Made by a program: the position numbers and the translations under genes
Shown: in pieces, positions 8,190 to 17,081 of the stretch
How the letters are laid out: each line of letters opens with the position of its first letter
Position numbering within the stretch: the stretch's first letter is position 1
The notes under the pieces: generated by a model
Databases searched by the model: none
Told to the model about the DNA's origin: nothing
What the model saw: only the letters and a program-made list of their open reading frames with translations
NCBI RefSeq assembly: GCF_008932115.1
Contig: NZ_CP044543.1
Span: 1,860,001-1,924,000 of the forward strand
Direction: 5' to 3'
Length of the DNA: 64,000 nucleotides
Origin: Bradyrhizobium betae
GTDB taxonomy: Bacteria; Pseudomonadota; Alphaproteobacteria; Rhizobiales; Xanthobacteraceae

Positions 8190-9134
8190 GTGCACAAGGC
8201 AGCATTCATCGCATCCGGACTCTTCCTGCTCATCGCTCCGGCAGTCGCCGCCGATCTGCCGCTCAAGGCCGTCACGCCCAAGCCGCCCAATCTTTGGCAG
8301 ATCGAGGTCGGCGCACGGTACTGGTACAGCATCGGCCGCACAGCTTACGATTTGCACACCAGCGGCGCGAGATCGTCCCCGGTCATCTCGAGGCTCGACT
8401 ATCACAACATGAGCACGCATTCGGGAGAAGTATTCTTCCGGATCGACAGCCCCACGAAGTTCTTCGTGAAGGGCTACGGAGGCTATGGAGGCATCACCGG
8501 CGGCACCATGAACGACGAGGATTTTCCGCCGTTCTTCAACGGGCCGTACACGAAGACGGAGAGCCAGACGCGCGGATTCCTGGGCTACGCCAATCTCGAT
8601 CTCGGCTATTCATTCTACGAGTCCCACCCCGTCAATGCGGAGCCGCGCCTTCGTCTGGGTGCCTTCGTCGGCTACCATTACCTCGGCGAAATGGCCCATG
8701 CATGGGGCTGTCGACAGACCGAGCCTGGCGGCCAGATCTGCGAAGGTGCCGGCGCCCTCGCCGGCAACGTCAAGGTCATCACCGAGCGCGACATCCTGCA
8801 CTCCGTCCGCGCGGGCGCCGTGGCCGATCTCTGGTTTACGCCGGCACTCAAGCTGACGGTCGACGCCGCCTATACCTATTCCGACGTGAGAGCTTTCGAC
8901 ACGCACTACTTCACCTTCGGCACCGAGCCCTCTCGCGGCTACGGCCATGGCTTTCAGCTCGAGACGGTGATGTCCTACGCGGTGACGCCCAACGCCAATG
9001 TCGGAATTGGCGCCCGGTACTGGCACACCGGAATCAACGACTTCACCGAGCCTGCGGGCGGCGGAGCGGGGCAGGCGCAGACCTATCAGGTCGACCGATA
9101 CGGCACCTTCATCCAAAGCAGCTTCAAGTTCTGA
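8190..9134 (+). CDS. Outer-membrane beta-barrel protein
   Basis: From a GTG at 8190 (GAGG eight bases upstream) the product has 314 residues with a signal peptide (VHKAAFIASGLFLLIAPAVA then ADLP). The mature part alternates aromatic and polar residues in amphipathic strands (QIEVGARYWYSIGRTAYDL, GFLGYANLDLGYSF, VGIGARYWHTGINDF) and ends with FIQSSFKF, a terminal Phe as in barrels inserted by BamA. The repeated GARYW motif recalls omptin-like or Omp85-independent porin-like barrels, but I cannot name the family. A longer TTG start at 8127 would hide the signal peptide. It is probably monocistronic. Confidence 0.75.
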   Translation: MHKAAFIASGLFLLIAPAVAADLPLKAVTPKPPNLWQIEVGARYWYSIGRTAYDLHTSGARSSPVISRLDYHNMSTHSGEVFFRIDSPTKFFVKGYGGYGGITGGTMNDEDFPPFFNGPYTKTESQTRGFLGYANLDLGYSFYESHPVNAEPRLRLGAFVGYHYLGEMAHAWGCRQTEPGGQICEGAGALAGNVKVITERDILHSVRAGAVADLWFTPALKLTVDAAYTYSDVRAFDTHYFTFGTEPSRGYGHGFQLETVMSYAVTPNANVGIGARYWHTGINDFTEPAGGGAGQAQTYQVDRYGTFIQSSFKF

Positions 9135-9548
9135 CCGGGGAAGCGCGGACTCTCGCCTACACCCGCAAGCACGCGCTGTTCGCCGGCGCCCTCACGAGGT
9201 CGCAACAAGGCCTGTGTCGTCCAGCCGCTTGGCTTGCGGATCTCCACGGTGCACATCGCCAGCATTCCTGCGGAACGACGATCCACCACGAGCACAGCCT
9301 GGTGAATATTCCGCATCGAGCAGCCTCCGCCGGTCGATGACGAGAATGTTATCCCTCATCGCCGCGTAGCAAATTTGCGATGCGCGGCCGTGGCTTGTTC
9401 GCAGAACGCCGCCTCCGAAAAATCATCGATCCCCGGCAATTGTGATCCATCTCGCTCGTAGCGGGCGTGATCGCTCCTAGGCTGCAATCTCCAGCGCGAG
9501 AAACTCAAGCCCGATCTGTTTCATCTCGACTTTTCAGGGAGCTTCTTC
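9135..9548. other. Gap without a convincing gene
   Basis: About 414 bases between the beta-barrel gene and the haem peroxidase gene. A 76-codon frame on the minus strand (9086-9316) overlaps the barrel gene and has no recognisable domain. I see no interspersed repeat. The AGGGAGC at about 9536-9542 is the ribosome-binding site of the peroxidase gene. Confidence 0.4.
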
Positions 9549-11084
9549 ATGAGCAGCCGCCACGCCATTGTTCCGCGCGGTCTGAACGCCACGCGTTCGT
9601 CGTTGTCCCAAGGCCGCTTCGGCCGCATGTTCCGCAAGCTCGCACCGGCGAAATTCGGCTCGAACGATGCCAACAACATCGCCAACCTTTCGGCGCTGGC
9701 CGACAAGATGATCGCCGGCTTCGATGGGCCGAAGGACGGACCGGACGCGGAAGAGAGCGGCATTCCTTCGCTCTACACTTATTTCGGCCAGTTCATCGAC
9801 CACGACATCACGTTCGATCCGGTCAGCTCGCTGACCAAGCAACAGGATCCCGACGGGCTGGTCGACTTCCGCACCCCGTCGCTCGACCTCGACAATCTCT
9901 ACGGCCGCGGTCCGAACGACCAGCCCTACATGTATGACGGCATCAAGTTCCGGCTCGGCGAGAAACTGACCGGCGCGGGCGTCCCCGATGCCAGCGACCT
10001 GCCGCGCTTCAAGGGCCGCGCGCTGATCGGCGATCCCCGCAACGACGAGAACAGCATCGTCTCGCAGTTCCAGGCCCTGATGCTGCGCTTTCACAACCGC
10101 ATGGTCGACGACAATGACAGCCTGTCGTTCGAGGAGGTGCAGCAGCGCGTGCGCTTCCACTATCAGTACGTGGTGCTGAACGACTTCCTGCCGCGCATCG
10201 TCCACGCCAGCGTGCTGGACGATCTGAAGACCGCAGGTCATTACGACCGCAGCAAGCTCGCCCATTACCATTGGAAGACCTATCCGTTCATGCCGGTCGA
10301 GTTCTCGGTGGCGGCCTACCGGCTCGGACACTCCATGATCCGCCCCGGCTACCGGCTGAACGATGCGGCCAACATGCTGCTGCAGATCTTCCCCGACCCC
10401 AACAACCCCGATCACAACGCGCTGACCGGCTTCCGCGCCATGGGCCCGGGACGCGCGATGGACTGGGGCCGCTTCATCGATCTCCACACGCGCGCCTACG
10501 GCGTCCAGGGCGACGATACCAATCCCGACAACAAGCGGCGACTGCAGTTCGCCTATCGCATCGATGCCTCGCTGGTCGATCCGCTGCGCAAGCTGCCGCC
10601 GGAGGTCGCGGCCAATCCGGCGTCGCTGGCGCTGCGCAACCTCGAACGCAGCTGGCGGCTCGGCCTGCCGTCCGGCCAGGCCGTCGCGAAAGCGATGAAC
10701 CTGACGCCGCTGACGGACGATCAGATCATCATCGGCAAGGCGGTCGACGAGCCCGGCGCGGGCGATCCGCAGACCAAGATCGCAGACATCGCCAACGGTG
10801 TGTTCGCCGGCAATTGTCCGCTGTGGGCCTACATCCTGGCCGAAGCGCGGCAGTTCGCGGCCGACGTCCCGATCCCTGCTACCGGTGGACCCGCCACCGT
10901 CAAGACACCGCAGCTCGGCCCCGTCGGCGGCCGCATCGTCGCCGAAGTCTTCCTCGGCATGATGTTCGGCGACAATTCGTCCGTGCTGTCGCTCGACCCG
11001 CAATGGGCGCCGGTGACCGGCTCCGGCTTCGCGCTGAAGGATCTCGTCGCCTACGCGCTGGGCCAGGGCGATCCGCTGCATTGA
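9549..11084 (+). CDS. Animal-type haem peroxidase (peroxidase-cyclooxygenase superfamily)
   Basis: The 511-residue protein has the hallmark motifs of the family: distal histidine His85 in FGQFIDHDITFD, the calcium/arginine region with FRFHNRM-like LMLRFHNRMVDDN at 178-190, and the proximal histidine His261 in AAYRLGHSMIRPGYRL. These enzymes use hydrogen peroxide to oxidise halides or phenols. No signal peptide is apparent at the N-terminus, so any export would need a non-Sec route. The gene is single, with a good hairpin terminator candidate 12 bases after its stop. Its neighbours are outer-membrane proteins, so a surface or oxidative-defence role is possible but is inference. Confidence 0.85.
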   Translation: MSSRHAIVPRGLNATRSSLSQGRFGRMFRKLAPAKFGSNDANNIANLSALADKMIAGFDGPKDGPDAEESGIPSLYTYFGQFIDHDITFDPVSSLTKQQDPDGLVDFRTPSLDLDNLYGRGPNDQPYMYDGIKFRLGEKLTGAGVPDASDLPRFKGRALIGDPRNDENSIVSQFQALMLRFHNRMVDDNDSLSFEEVQQRVRFHYQYVVLNDFLPRIVHASVLDDLKTAGHYDRSKLAHYHWKTYPFMPVEFSVAAYRLGHSMIRPGYRLNDAANMLLQIFPDPNNPDHNALTGFRAMGPGRAMDWGRFIDLHTRAYGVQGDDTNPDNKRRLQFAYRIDASLVDPLRKLPPEVAANPASLALRNLERSWRLGLPSGQAVAKAMNLTPLTDDQIIIGKAVDEPGAGDPQTKIADIANGVFAGNCPLWAYILAEARQFAADVPIPATGGPATVKTPQLGPVGGRIVAEVFLGMMFGDNSSVLSLDPQWAPVTGSGFALKDLVAYALGQGDPLH

Positions 11085-11095
11085 TGGACGATAAT

Positions 11096-11129
11096 GCAAG
11101 GCCGCTCGTGGTCGTGCGAGCGGCCTTGC
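11096..11129 (+). terminator. Hairpin downstream of the haem peroxidase gene
   Basis: A perfect 13-bp inverted repeat (GCAAGGCCGCTCG and CGAGCGGCCTTGC) with an eight-base loop begins 12 bases after the peroxidase stop codon. There is no T run after the right arm, but the position and stability fit a transcription end shared with the convergent Omp gene. Confidence 0.65.
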
Positions 11130-11190
11130 GGCCTTCCGCTCCGCGACAGGGGAGAGGCGACGCCCCGACTTGCTTAGTCGGTGGTGCCTA

Positions 11191-11940
11191 TCAGTACTTG
11201 CCGATGATCGGGCCGCCGAAACGATAGTTCACGCGGACCGTGCCCATATCCACGTCCTGGCGGATGCGGTCGGTGCCGAAAAGCCCGCCGCCGGGAACGG
11301 TAGCGAAGCTCACCAAGCGATCCTGCATGAACAGGTGATTGTATTCGGCGGCCACCGACCAGTTCGGTGCAAAACCGAATTCAATGCCGGCGCCTGCGGT
11401 GGCACCCCAGCGCGTGTCGTTGCTCGCGGTCGCAGCGAGCACGTTGCCCGCGGTGGTCTCGACGTGGAAACGATCGGCCACGACGGCGGCGCCGCCCTTC
11501 GCGTAGAGCAGGACGCTGTTCCAGGCCCAGCCGACCTGTCCGGTGAACAGGCCGATGGCGTCGACGCGTGAGACGTTGGTGAAAGGCGCTGCGATCAGGC
11601 TCGCATTGGAGCCGCGGAGGTTGGCCCAGTCGCCCTGAGCCTCGAGGCCGAAGACGAAGTTCGAGCTCTGCCAGCGATAGCCAACCTGGCCGCCTGCGAC
11701 CGCGCCGGTGGCGTCATGGCAGCCCTCGGCTGCGACGAACGCGCCGGCCGGCGTGGTGAAATCCCAGCACTTGCGGCTCGAAGCACCGCCACCATTGAGG
11801 CCGATGTAGAAGCCGCTCCAATCGTACATCACGGGCATCATCGCCGGCGCCTTCGTGTAGCGGGCGGGCATATCGGCCGCGGCGGCGGGAAGGACCAAGC
11901 CCAGGCTCAGAAGGGCGACAGCGCTCAGGACTTCTTTCAC
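11191..11940 (-). CDS. Omp25/Omp31-like outer-membrane protein
   Basis: The 249-residue product from GTG 11940 (GGAG eight bases upstream) begins with a signal peptide ending in AAA-ADMP. The mature protein has MYDWSGFYIGLNGGG, the standard opening of the Omp25/Omp31 family of rhizobia and Brucella, then eight amphipathic strands (GGQVGYRWQSSNFVFGLEAQG, VGWAWNSVLLYAKGG, WGATAGAGIEFGFAPNWSVA) and the family ending VRVNYRFGG. Such proteins are abundant small barrels linking outer membrane and cell wall. An ATG at 11979 would add 13 residues before the signal peptide and is less likely. Confidence 0.85.
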   Translation of the reverse strand: MKEVLSAVALLSLGLVLPAAAADMPARYTKAPAMMPVMYDWSGFYIGLNGGGASSRKCWDFTTPAGAFVAAEGCHDATGAVAGGQVGYRWQSSNFVFGLEAQGDWANLRGSNASLIAAPFTNVSRVDAIGLFTGQVGWAWNSVLLYAKGGAAVVADRFHVETTAGNVLAATASNDTRWGATAGAGIEFGFAPNWSVAAEYNHLFMQDRLVSFATVPGGGLFGTDRIRQDVDMGTVRVNYRFGGPIIGKY

Positions 11941-12043
11941 TTCACGTTCTCCAGATTCATTTGTGACCGTTAACGGCATTTGACGACCTTGACTGTCTCC
12001 CGAAGAGCACAGCCGCCATCCAAATGGATTCTCGCGCTCGGCA

Positions 12044-15000
12044 TTACAGATGAAAATCGGGTGTGACGATCGGCGGAAACGGCGTCGATGACGGCAGTCC
12101 GAGATATAGACCCTTCATGCCGTAGGTGGATGCGAACTCGATCGCAGGCTGGTCCAGAATGATGTGGCCGGTGCCATCCAGCGTGATCGTCGGCCGGGTG
12201 ATGTCGCCGAAGGTTTGCGCCTGGACCTGCTGGAAGACGCTGAGGTTCAAGACGTCGATATCGCTGAGCGCGCCATCGTTGCTGGTCATCGTGAGGTGAT
12301 CGGTGCCGCGGAAATCGAACGTGCTGTGATAGAGCACGTTATTGGCGGTGCCGAGCACGGCGTCGATCTGCGCCGCGCTGCCTGTCAGCGTCACCGTTGA
12401 CGAGCCGCTGCCTGCGACCGCGGCGCCGCCGACGGCCCCGACCATCAGCGCCCCGTGCTCGACGTGAAGCGTGGTGGTCAGCGTGGTCGAATCGACGTCG
12501 CTGACGGCCAGCCCGGTGACGGCAACATCGGTATTGGGCACGATGGATTGCGACGCCGGCATGTGGTTGACAGGCGCGTCGTTGACCGGCGTGATGTCAA
12601 GCATGCCCGTGTCGGCAACTGAAATCGTGCCGTCGGTCACCTGCCAGGAGAACGAGACCGCCGTGTCGTCGTTCAATCCCGGCGTAAAGCTCCAGGTTCC
12701 GTCGTTGTTGTTGACGAGTGCGCCCAAACCGGCAGCGATGGCGAAACCGACCGCTGTCAGTGACGGCCCATCGGCATCGGTGACGTTGCCGAGGAGCTCG
12801 GCTTGGGTGATCAGCCGCGCGCCGGAATCCTCGGCGATCGCTGTAAAAATGACCGCGCCCGTGACGACGGGCGCATCGTTGACGGGCGTGATGTCGAGCG
12901 TGGCACTGTCGGACACCGAGAGCGTGCCGTCGGTGACCTCGTAGGAAAACGCGACTGAACCGTCGTCATTGTGCGCGGGCGTATAGCTCCAGGTCCCGTC
13001 GTGATTGTCGACCAGCGTTCCCCCACCGGCCGCGATCGCCAGATGGGCTGCTGCCAGCGACGGCCCGTCGACATCCGTCGCGTTGGCGAGGAGCTCCGCC
13101 TGCGTGATCAGCCGCGCGCCGGAATCCTCCGGGATCGTCGCGAGCGTCACCGCTCCGCTGACAACTGGACCATCGTTCACGGGCGTGATGTCGAGCGTCG
13201 CGCTATCAGCGACGGAAATGGTGCCGTCGGTGACCTGGTAAGAGAACGAGACCGAAGTGTCATCGTTCAGCGCCGGCGTGTAGCTCCAGGTTCCGTCGTG
13301 ATTGTCGACGAGTGTGCCCGAGCCGCCCACCTTTGTCAGACCTGTTGCGGTGAGCTGCGGCCCGTCGGGATCCGTGACGTTGCCCAGAAGCTCTGCCTGC
13401 GTGATCAGGCGTGCGCCGGAATCCTCGGCAATCGGGGCAAGCACTACGGCGCCCGCGACAACCGGGGCATCGTTCACCGGCGTAATATCGAGCGTGGCAC
13501 CGTCGGCGACCGAGCTGAAGCCGTCTGTGACGTGATAGGAGAATGAAGCCTGCGTGTCATCGTTGTGCGCCGGCGTATAGGTCCAGGTGCCGTCATTGTT
13601 GTTGACCAGCGTGCCCGAGCCGGCAGCGATCGCGAGACCTGTCGCGGTGAGGGACGGACCGTCGGCATCGGTGACGTTGCCCAGCAGTTGCGCCTGCGTG
13701 ATCAGCCGCGCACCAGAGTCCTCGGCGATCGCATTCAAAGTTACCGTGCCGGTCACCACCGGCGGCAGATTTGGCGTAAGCACCGTAAGGACAACATCAT
13801 TGCCGTCACCGCCGACGTAGCTGATCGAATATCTGACGCCGTCGGAGGTGAACGTGCTGCCCTCGTTGTGCCCCGAGAAGGTGCCGGTCACCGCCATCGG
13901 ATGATTGTTGGAGCCCGAGTTGTTGTCGATGATGCGGAAAGTGTTGCCGGGCGTAGGGTTGAAGCCGGCGATCCGCGTCACGTCGAGCGTCGCCCCGTTG
14001 AGCGAGATGCCGCCTCCGCACCATAACTGGTCGAAATGGCCCGCGGCGGTGCCGCCAAGTTCAACTGCGAATTTCGCACCTGGCGAAAGCGATAGCCCCG
14101 CGTCGAACTTCAGCAGACCCGTACCCTGGTCGCCGGGCGCCAGCGTGCCACCGCTCTCGATGATATCGTCCGAGTTAAAGCCTGCGAGTTCTCCGGTGCC
14201 CCCAAGCGTGCCGCCGCTGTGAATGGTCACCGGCGAAAAGATGAAGCCATCGACGAGCAGCGTCCCCAGGTTGACGGTCGTCGCGCCTGAATATTGCTGG
14301 AAACCGGACAGCACGAGCGTGCCCGTGCCATTTACCACCAGCGCTGTTGAACCCAAGGTATAACCCGTGGGGGCGGCGTACTGGGCAAAAACGGTGGACG
14401 CAACGTCGTCGCCGATGATTCCGGAAACCGTCTGCGTCCCCGTCGGACTGAACACCAGGGTGTTGTTGCCCTGAAAGTAGATCCCGTTGCCGAAAGCCTG
14501 GCCGGTTTGCCCCTGGCTGGCCCCCCCGGAGACTATGCCAGCGGCGATAGAAGCCGATCCGGCAATGGTAAGTGTGGCGCCCTCCTGCACGAACGCATTG
14601 GCGCCAGCGCCCAGACCGCCGCCTCCGCCGCCCAAATCCTCGCTGAAACCATTGCCGCCTCCGAAGCCGCCCGCGCCACCATTCAGACCACCGCCGCCAC
14701 CACCGCCAAAGCCGCCTTTACCACCCGTGTATCCAGTACTATCCACCACAACATATAAAGAACCGCCGCCGCCCCCGCCGAAGCCGCCGTTACCACCGGC
14801 TGCCCGGAGGCCTCCGCCTCCGCCGCCCCCTCCATAACCGCCAATGCCGCCCTCCCCCTGGAAGGAGGTTGCGGTTTGACCGTCAACGCCGCCGCCGCCG
14901 CCGGGCCAACTGCGAGTGGGTGAGTCGACGTAGCCACCGCCTGCCCCGCCGCCACCGCCAGCGCCGCCAAGGGCTCCAACGGGAAAACCGTTTGCAAACC

Positions 15001-15637
15001 CTGTGGCACCGCCCCCCGCATCAGCGCCGAAAACGATACCGGCTGCTCCCGCATTGGGAGCATCTGAACTGCCATCGCCGCCGTTGCCGCCGATCCCGCC
15101 TCCGCCACCGCCGCCACCTCCACCCAGACCCATAAACAAGAGAGGTGCGCCGTTGCCGCCATCGCCGCCCAGCCCACCTCCTCCAGCGCCAGTTTGCGCA
15201 AGAATCGGCACAGTTGAGCCACCCGTCCCGCCGACAGCTTTGTTATTCGCAAACGTCACGTCAGTGAGCGTTACGTTGCCCGGATTGCCGACGACGTTGG
15301 CGCCGATGAACAGCCCACCACCAAGACCCGCCCCGCCACCACCACCCGTCGCGCCGCCGTCGCCCCCTTGCGCCAGCATGTCATGGATACCGAGTCCGCT
15401 GATGTCGACGGTGCCAGCATAGACGAACAACCCTCGCTGGACGCCGCTGCCGCTCAAGATGAACCCGCCGCCCTCGATGTCGAGTGTCACGCCCGGATGC
15501 AGATTGATCGCCTGCAGCGCAGTGGTCCGAAACGTGATGTCGTTGCCGAAAGTGATCGTCAGGGTGCCGGGTGTGGTGACGCTATTGGCCGCCAAAATGG
15601 CTGCGTTCAACTGCGCAATGTTGGTAACAGTGGACAT
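12044..15637 (-). CDS. Large glycine-rich beta-helical surface protein with four VCBS-like repeats
   Basis: The 1197-residue protein has no Sec signal peptide. Residues 1-110 look like a right-handed beta-helix (LNAAILAAN, TLDIEGGGFILSGSG). About residues 115-380 are extremely glycine-rich. Residues 395-560 contain an autotransporter-associated beta-strand repeat (GTGTLVLSGFQQYSGATTV). Four 99-residue VCBS/cadherin-like repeats follow (EDSGARLITQAELLG ... NDGTW-YTPA-NDD ... LDITPVNDAPVV), then a divergent last repeat and the end TPDFHL. No autotransporter barrel is present. The absence of a signal peptide and the VCBS repeats suggest type I secretion, though no secretion genes are nearby. It is probably an adhesin or biofilm protein. 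It is divergent from a LuxR-type gene. Confidence 0.75.
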   Translation of the reverse strand: MSTVTNIAQLNAAILAANSVTTPGTLTITFGNDITFRTTALQAINLHPGVTLDIEGGGFILSGSGVQRGLFVYAGTVDISGLGIHDMLAQGGDGGATGGGGGAGLGGGLFIGANVVGNPGNVTLTDVTFANNKAVGGTGGSTVPILAQTGAGGGGLGGDGGNGAPLLFMGLGGGGGGGGGGIGGNGGDGSSDAPNAGAAGIVFGADAGGGATGFANGFPVGALGGAGGGGGAGGGYVDSPTRSWPGGGGGVDGQTATSFQGEGGIGGYGGGGGGGGLRAAGGNGGFGGGGGGSLYVVVDSTGYTGGKGGFGGGGGGGLNGGAGGFGGGNGFSEDLGGGGGGLGAGANAFVQEGATLTIAGSASIAAGIVSGGASQGQTGQAFGNGIYFQGNNTLVFSPTGTQTVSGIIGDDVASTVFAQYAAPTGYTLGSTALVVNGTGTLVLSGFQQYSGATTVNLGTLLVDGFIFSPVTIHSGGTLGGTGELAGFNSDDIIESGGTLAPGDQGTGLLKFDAGLSLSPGAKFAVELGGTAAGHFDQLWCGGGISLNGATLDVTRIAGFNPTPGNTFRIIDNNSGSNNHPMAVTGTFSGHNEGSTFTSDGVRYSISYVGGDGNDVVLTVLTPNLPPVVTGTVTLNAIAEDSGARLITQAQLLGNVTDADGPSLTATGLAIAAGSGTLVNNNDGTWTYTPAHNDDTQASFSYHVTDGFSSVADGATLDITPVNDAPVVAGAVVLAPIAEDSGARLITQAELLGNVTDPDGPQLTATGLTKVGGSGTLVDNHDGTWSYTPALNDDTSVSFSYQVTDGTISVADSATLDITPVNDGPVVSGAVTLATIPEDSGARLITQAELLANATDVDGPSLAAAHLAIAAGGGTLVDNHDGTWSYTPAHNDDGSVAFSYEVTDGTLSVSDSATLDITPVNDAPVVTGAVIFTAIAEDSGARLITQAELLGNVTDADGPSLTAVGFAIAAGLGALVNNNDGTWSFTPGLNDDTAVSFSWQVTDGTISVADTGMLDITPVNDAPVNHMPASQSIVPNTDVAVTGLAVSDVDSTTLTTTLHVEHGALMVGAVGGAAVAGSGSSTVTLTGSAAQIDAVLGTANNVLYHSTFDFRGTDHLTMTSNDGALSDIDVLNLSVFQQVQAQTFGDITRPTITLDGTGHIILDQPAIEFASTYGMKGLYLGLPSSTPFPPIVTPDFHL
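12578..13765 (-). repeat. Four tandem 297-bp repeats inside the surface-protein gene
   Basis: The segment coding for EDSGARLITQ recurs at exactly 297-base spacing (landmarks near 12824, 13121, 13418 and 13715), giving four in-frame 99-codon units. The units differ at many sites, so they are old enough to have diverged, yet the length is strictly kept. Confidence 0.85.
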
Positions 15638-15811
15638 TCCGGGTCTTTCAATCGAGGGCGACGTCTCCGCCCAGCAGGCCAGCCTGCCGACCAATGCGCC
15701 ACTTCAGAAAGGCTGAGAACTACCTTAAAAGGTGGGTCGCTGTGTTTTTGTATAGGCTGGCGCCGATCGACGTCCTCTGAGGTCGGAGACCTTCGTATTG
15801 CTGGGAGTGAC

Positions 15812-16609
15812 ATGCAACTCGCTAGAGATTCCGTCGATCCGCACAACCAGGAAGTCTATGCACTCTGGGATCAACTGGCCGAGTTCTCAGTCAGCGACGG
15901 CGATGCGGCACTGACGCACCTGTTGTCTGCACTGCGCACCATGTTCGGGGCGCGCAATGTGCTATGGGGTGCGCTCGTGCGCTTGCCCTCACCCGAGCGG
16001 GCCGATCCCTTGCTCGGCTGGCGACCGCGCCTTGTCAGGGTGCTGGATCCGATACCGACAGTGGCAGCATCCGTGCAGAAGCAGTTCGATACGCTCTGGT
16101 CCGGCAATGTCGACCTTTCTCAAATCCTGTCCATGTCGGGAGATGAGCCGTTCCGCGTCCGCCTGCTGTTCGAAGCACTCCCGCCCGAATGGTTCGAAGG
16201 CGAGCACTATCGGCGGCACTATCTGGACGTCGGCTTTGCCGACAGCATTTCCGTGCGCATTGCACTCAATGACGATTTGAGAATTCGACTGTTCGTCTTT
16301 CGCGATGCGCAGGCACCCCGCTTCTCGGCGGAGGACGGCCAGCGTCTGGGTTTCCTGATGCGCGGATTGAGATGGTTTCACCGGCAGCAATTGCTCAGCC
16401 ACGGCCTGCTCATCGCCAACGCACCTCTGACCCCCGCTGAACGCCGGGTGTTGCTTGCACTGCTCGACGGGGACACGGAACGGCAGATCGCGCAGAAACT
16501 CGAGCAGAGTCCGAATACGACGCATTTTCACGTCAAGTCGATCTACACCAAGTTCGGCGTGCGCAATCGTCCGTCGCTCTCTGCGCTATGGCTCGGCAAG
16601 CTGCGATAA
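15812..16609 (+). CDS. LuxR-type transcriptional regulator
   Basis: The 265-residue protein starts at ATG 15812 with GGGAG six bases upstream. Residues 1-200 form a sensor domain I cannot assign. Residues about 205-262 are a LuxR-type HTH: LTPAERRVLLALLDGDTERQ, a recognition helix region with SPNTTHFHVKSIYTKFGVRN and an ending RPSLSALWLG. There is no receiver Asp pattern, so it is not a typical phosphorylated response regulator. It is divergent from the large surface-protein gene with 174 bases between the starts, which makes that gene its likely target; this is inference. Confidence 0.8.
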   Translation: MQLARDSVDPHNQEVYALWDQLAEFSVSDGDAALTHLLSALRTMFGARNVLWGALVRLPSPERADPLLGWRPRLVRVLDPIPTVAASVQKQFDTLWSGNVDLSQILSMSGDEPFRVRLLFEALPPEWFEGEHYRRHYLDVGFADSISVRIALNDDLRIRLFVFRDAQAPRFSAEDGQRLGFLMRGLRWFHRQQLLSHGLLIANAPLTPAERRVLLALLDGDTERQIAQKLEQSPNTTHFHVKSIYTKFGVRNRPSLSALWLGKLR

Positions 16610-16640
16610 CGAAAATCATGCAGCAGTTAACCAGGATACA

Positions 16641-16705
16641 GCTGCCGAGAACCGCTTCGACGGCGATGCCGGGGCCGGCAATCAAAAAGCGGCGTCGGCC
16701 GGCGC
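16641..16705. repeat. Partial copy of the 3' end of the nearby L,D-transpeptidase gene
   Basis: These 65 bases align without gaps to 17131-17195, the C-terminal coding part of the L,D-transpeptidase gene, with about 57 identities. The two copies are in direct orientation, 490 bases apart, and flank the AraC remnant. See the matching finding. Confidence 0.7.
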
Positions 16706-16766
16706 GCCCGCTCGAGGTCAATCGGAAACTATGACTGCCGAACCGTCCGGTTGCAGGTGGCTTGCA

Positions 16767-17040
16767 TCAATGTATCGCGCGGCCCGGTAGCGGCCGGGCG
16801 ACAATCCGTGCGATCGGCTCATCGCTGGTTTCGAGCAGGAACGCTGCTTCCGCCATCCGGCGTTCGATCACATAACGATGCATGGACTGGCCGACGAGGT
16901 TGGTAAAACGGGCGGAAAATACCGAGCGGCCAAGCCCCACGCGGTGGCCAAAATCGCTCAGAGTCCAGGGCCGTTCCGGGTTTTCGTGGATCAACTTGAG
17001 CGCCGGTCCAAACGAAGGGCCAGGCGCGAGGCCTCACCCG
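16767..17040 (-). pseudogene. Remnant of an AraC-family regulator
   Basis: The minus-strand frame reads GPALKLIHENPERPWTLSDF, then GHRVGLGRSVFSARFTNLVG, SMHRYVIERRMAEAAFLLE and ETSDEPIARIV. This is the linker and first HTH of AraC-type regulators of the cupin class. The frame is closed by a stop at about 17040 where the N-terminal cupin domain should be, and after ARIVARPLPGRAIH it stops where the second HTH should continue. Both the sensor domain and half of the DNA-binding domain are missing, so this is a decayed fragment. It lies between two copies of the transpeptidase 3' sequence. Confidence 0.75.
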
Positions 17041-17081
17041 TTCGGCGCCGACGCCTCGCTGCACACCGACGAAGGACCGAG

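Noticed and set aside
9086..9316. A 76-codon minus-strand frame at the end of the beta-barrel gene
   Set aside because: It overlaps the barrel gene, has no recognisable domain and no supporting ribosome-binding site.
12578..13765. Regular 297-base periodicity considered as a CRISPR-like or satellite array
   Set aside because: The unit is an in-frame 99-codon protein repeat in a single gene, far too long for CRISPR and without spacers.
14487..15422. Plus-strand proline-rich frames opposite the glycine-rich protein gene
   Set aside because: Poly-Pro reading is the direct complement of GGN glycine codons. The minus-strand frame alone has ordered repeats and recognised modules.
15368..15811. 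An upstream extension of the LuxR-type gene
   Set aside because: The extension overlaps the divergent surface-protein gene and has no start signal; ATG 15812 has a good ribosome-binding site.
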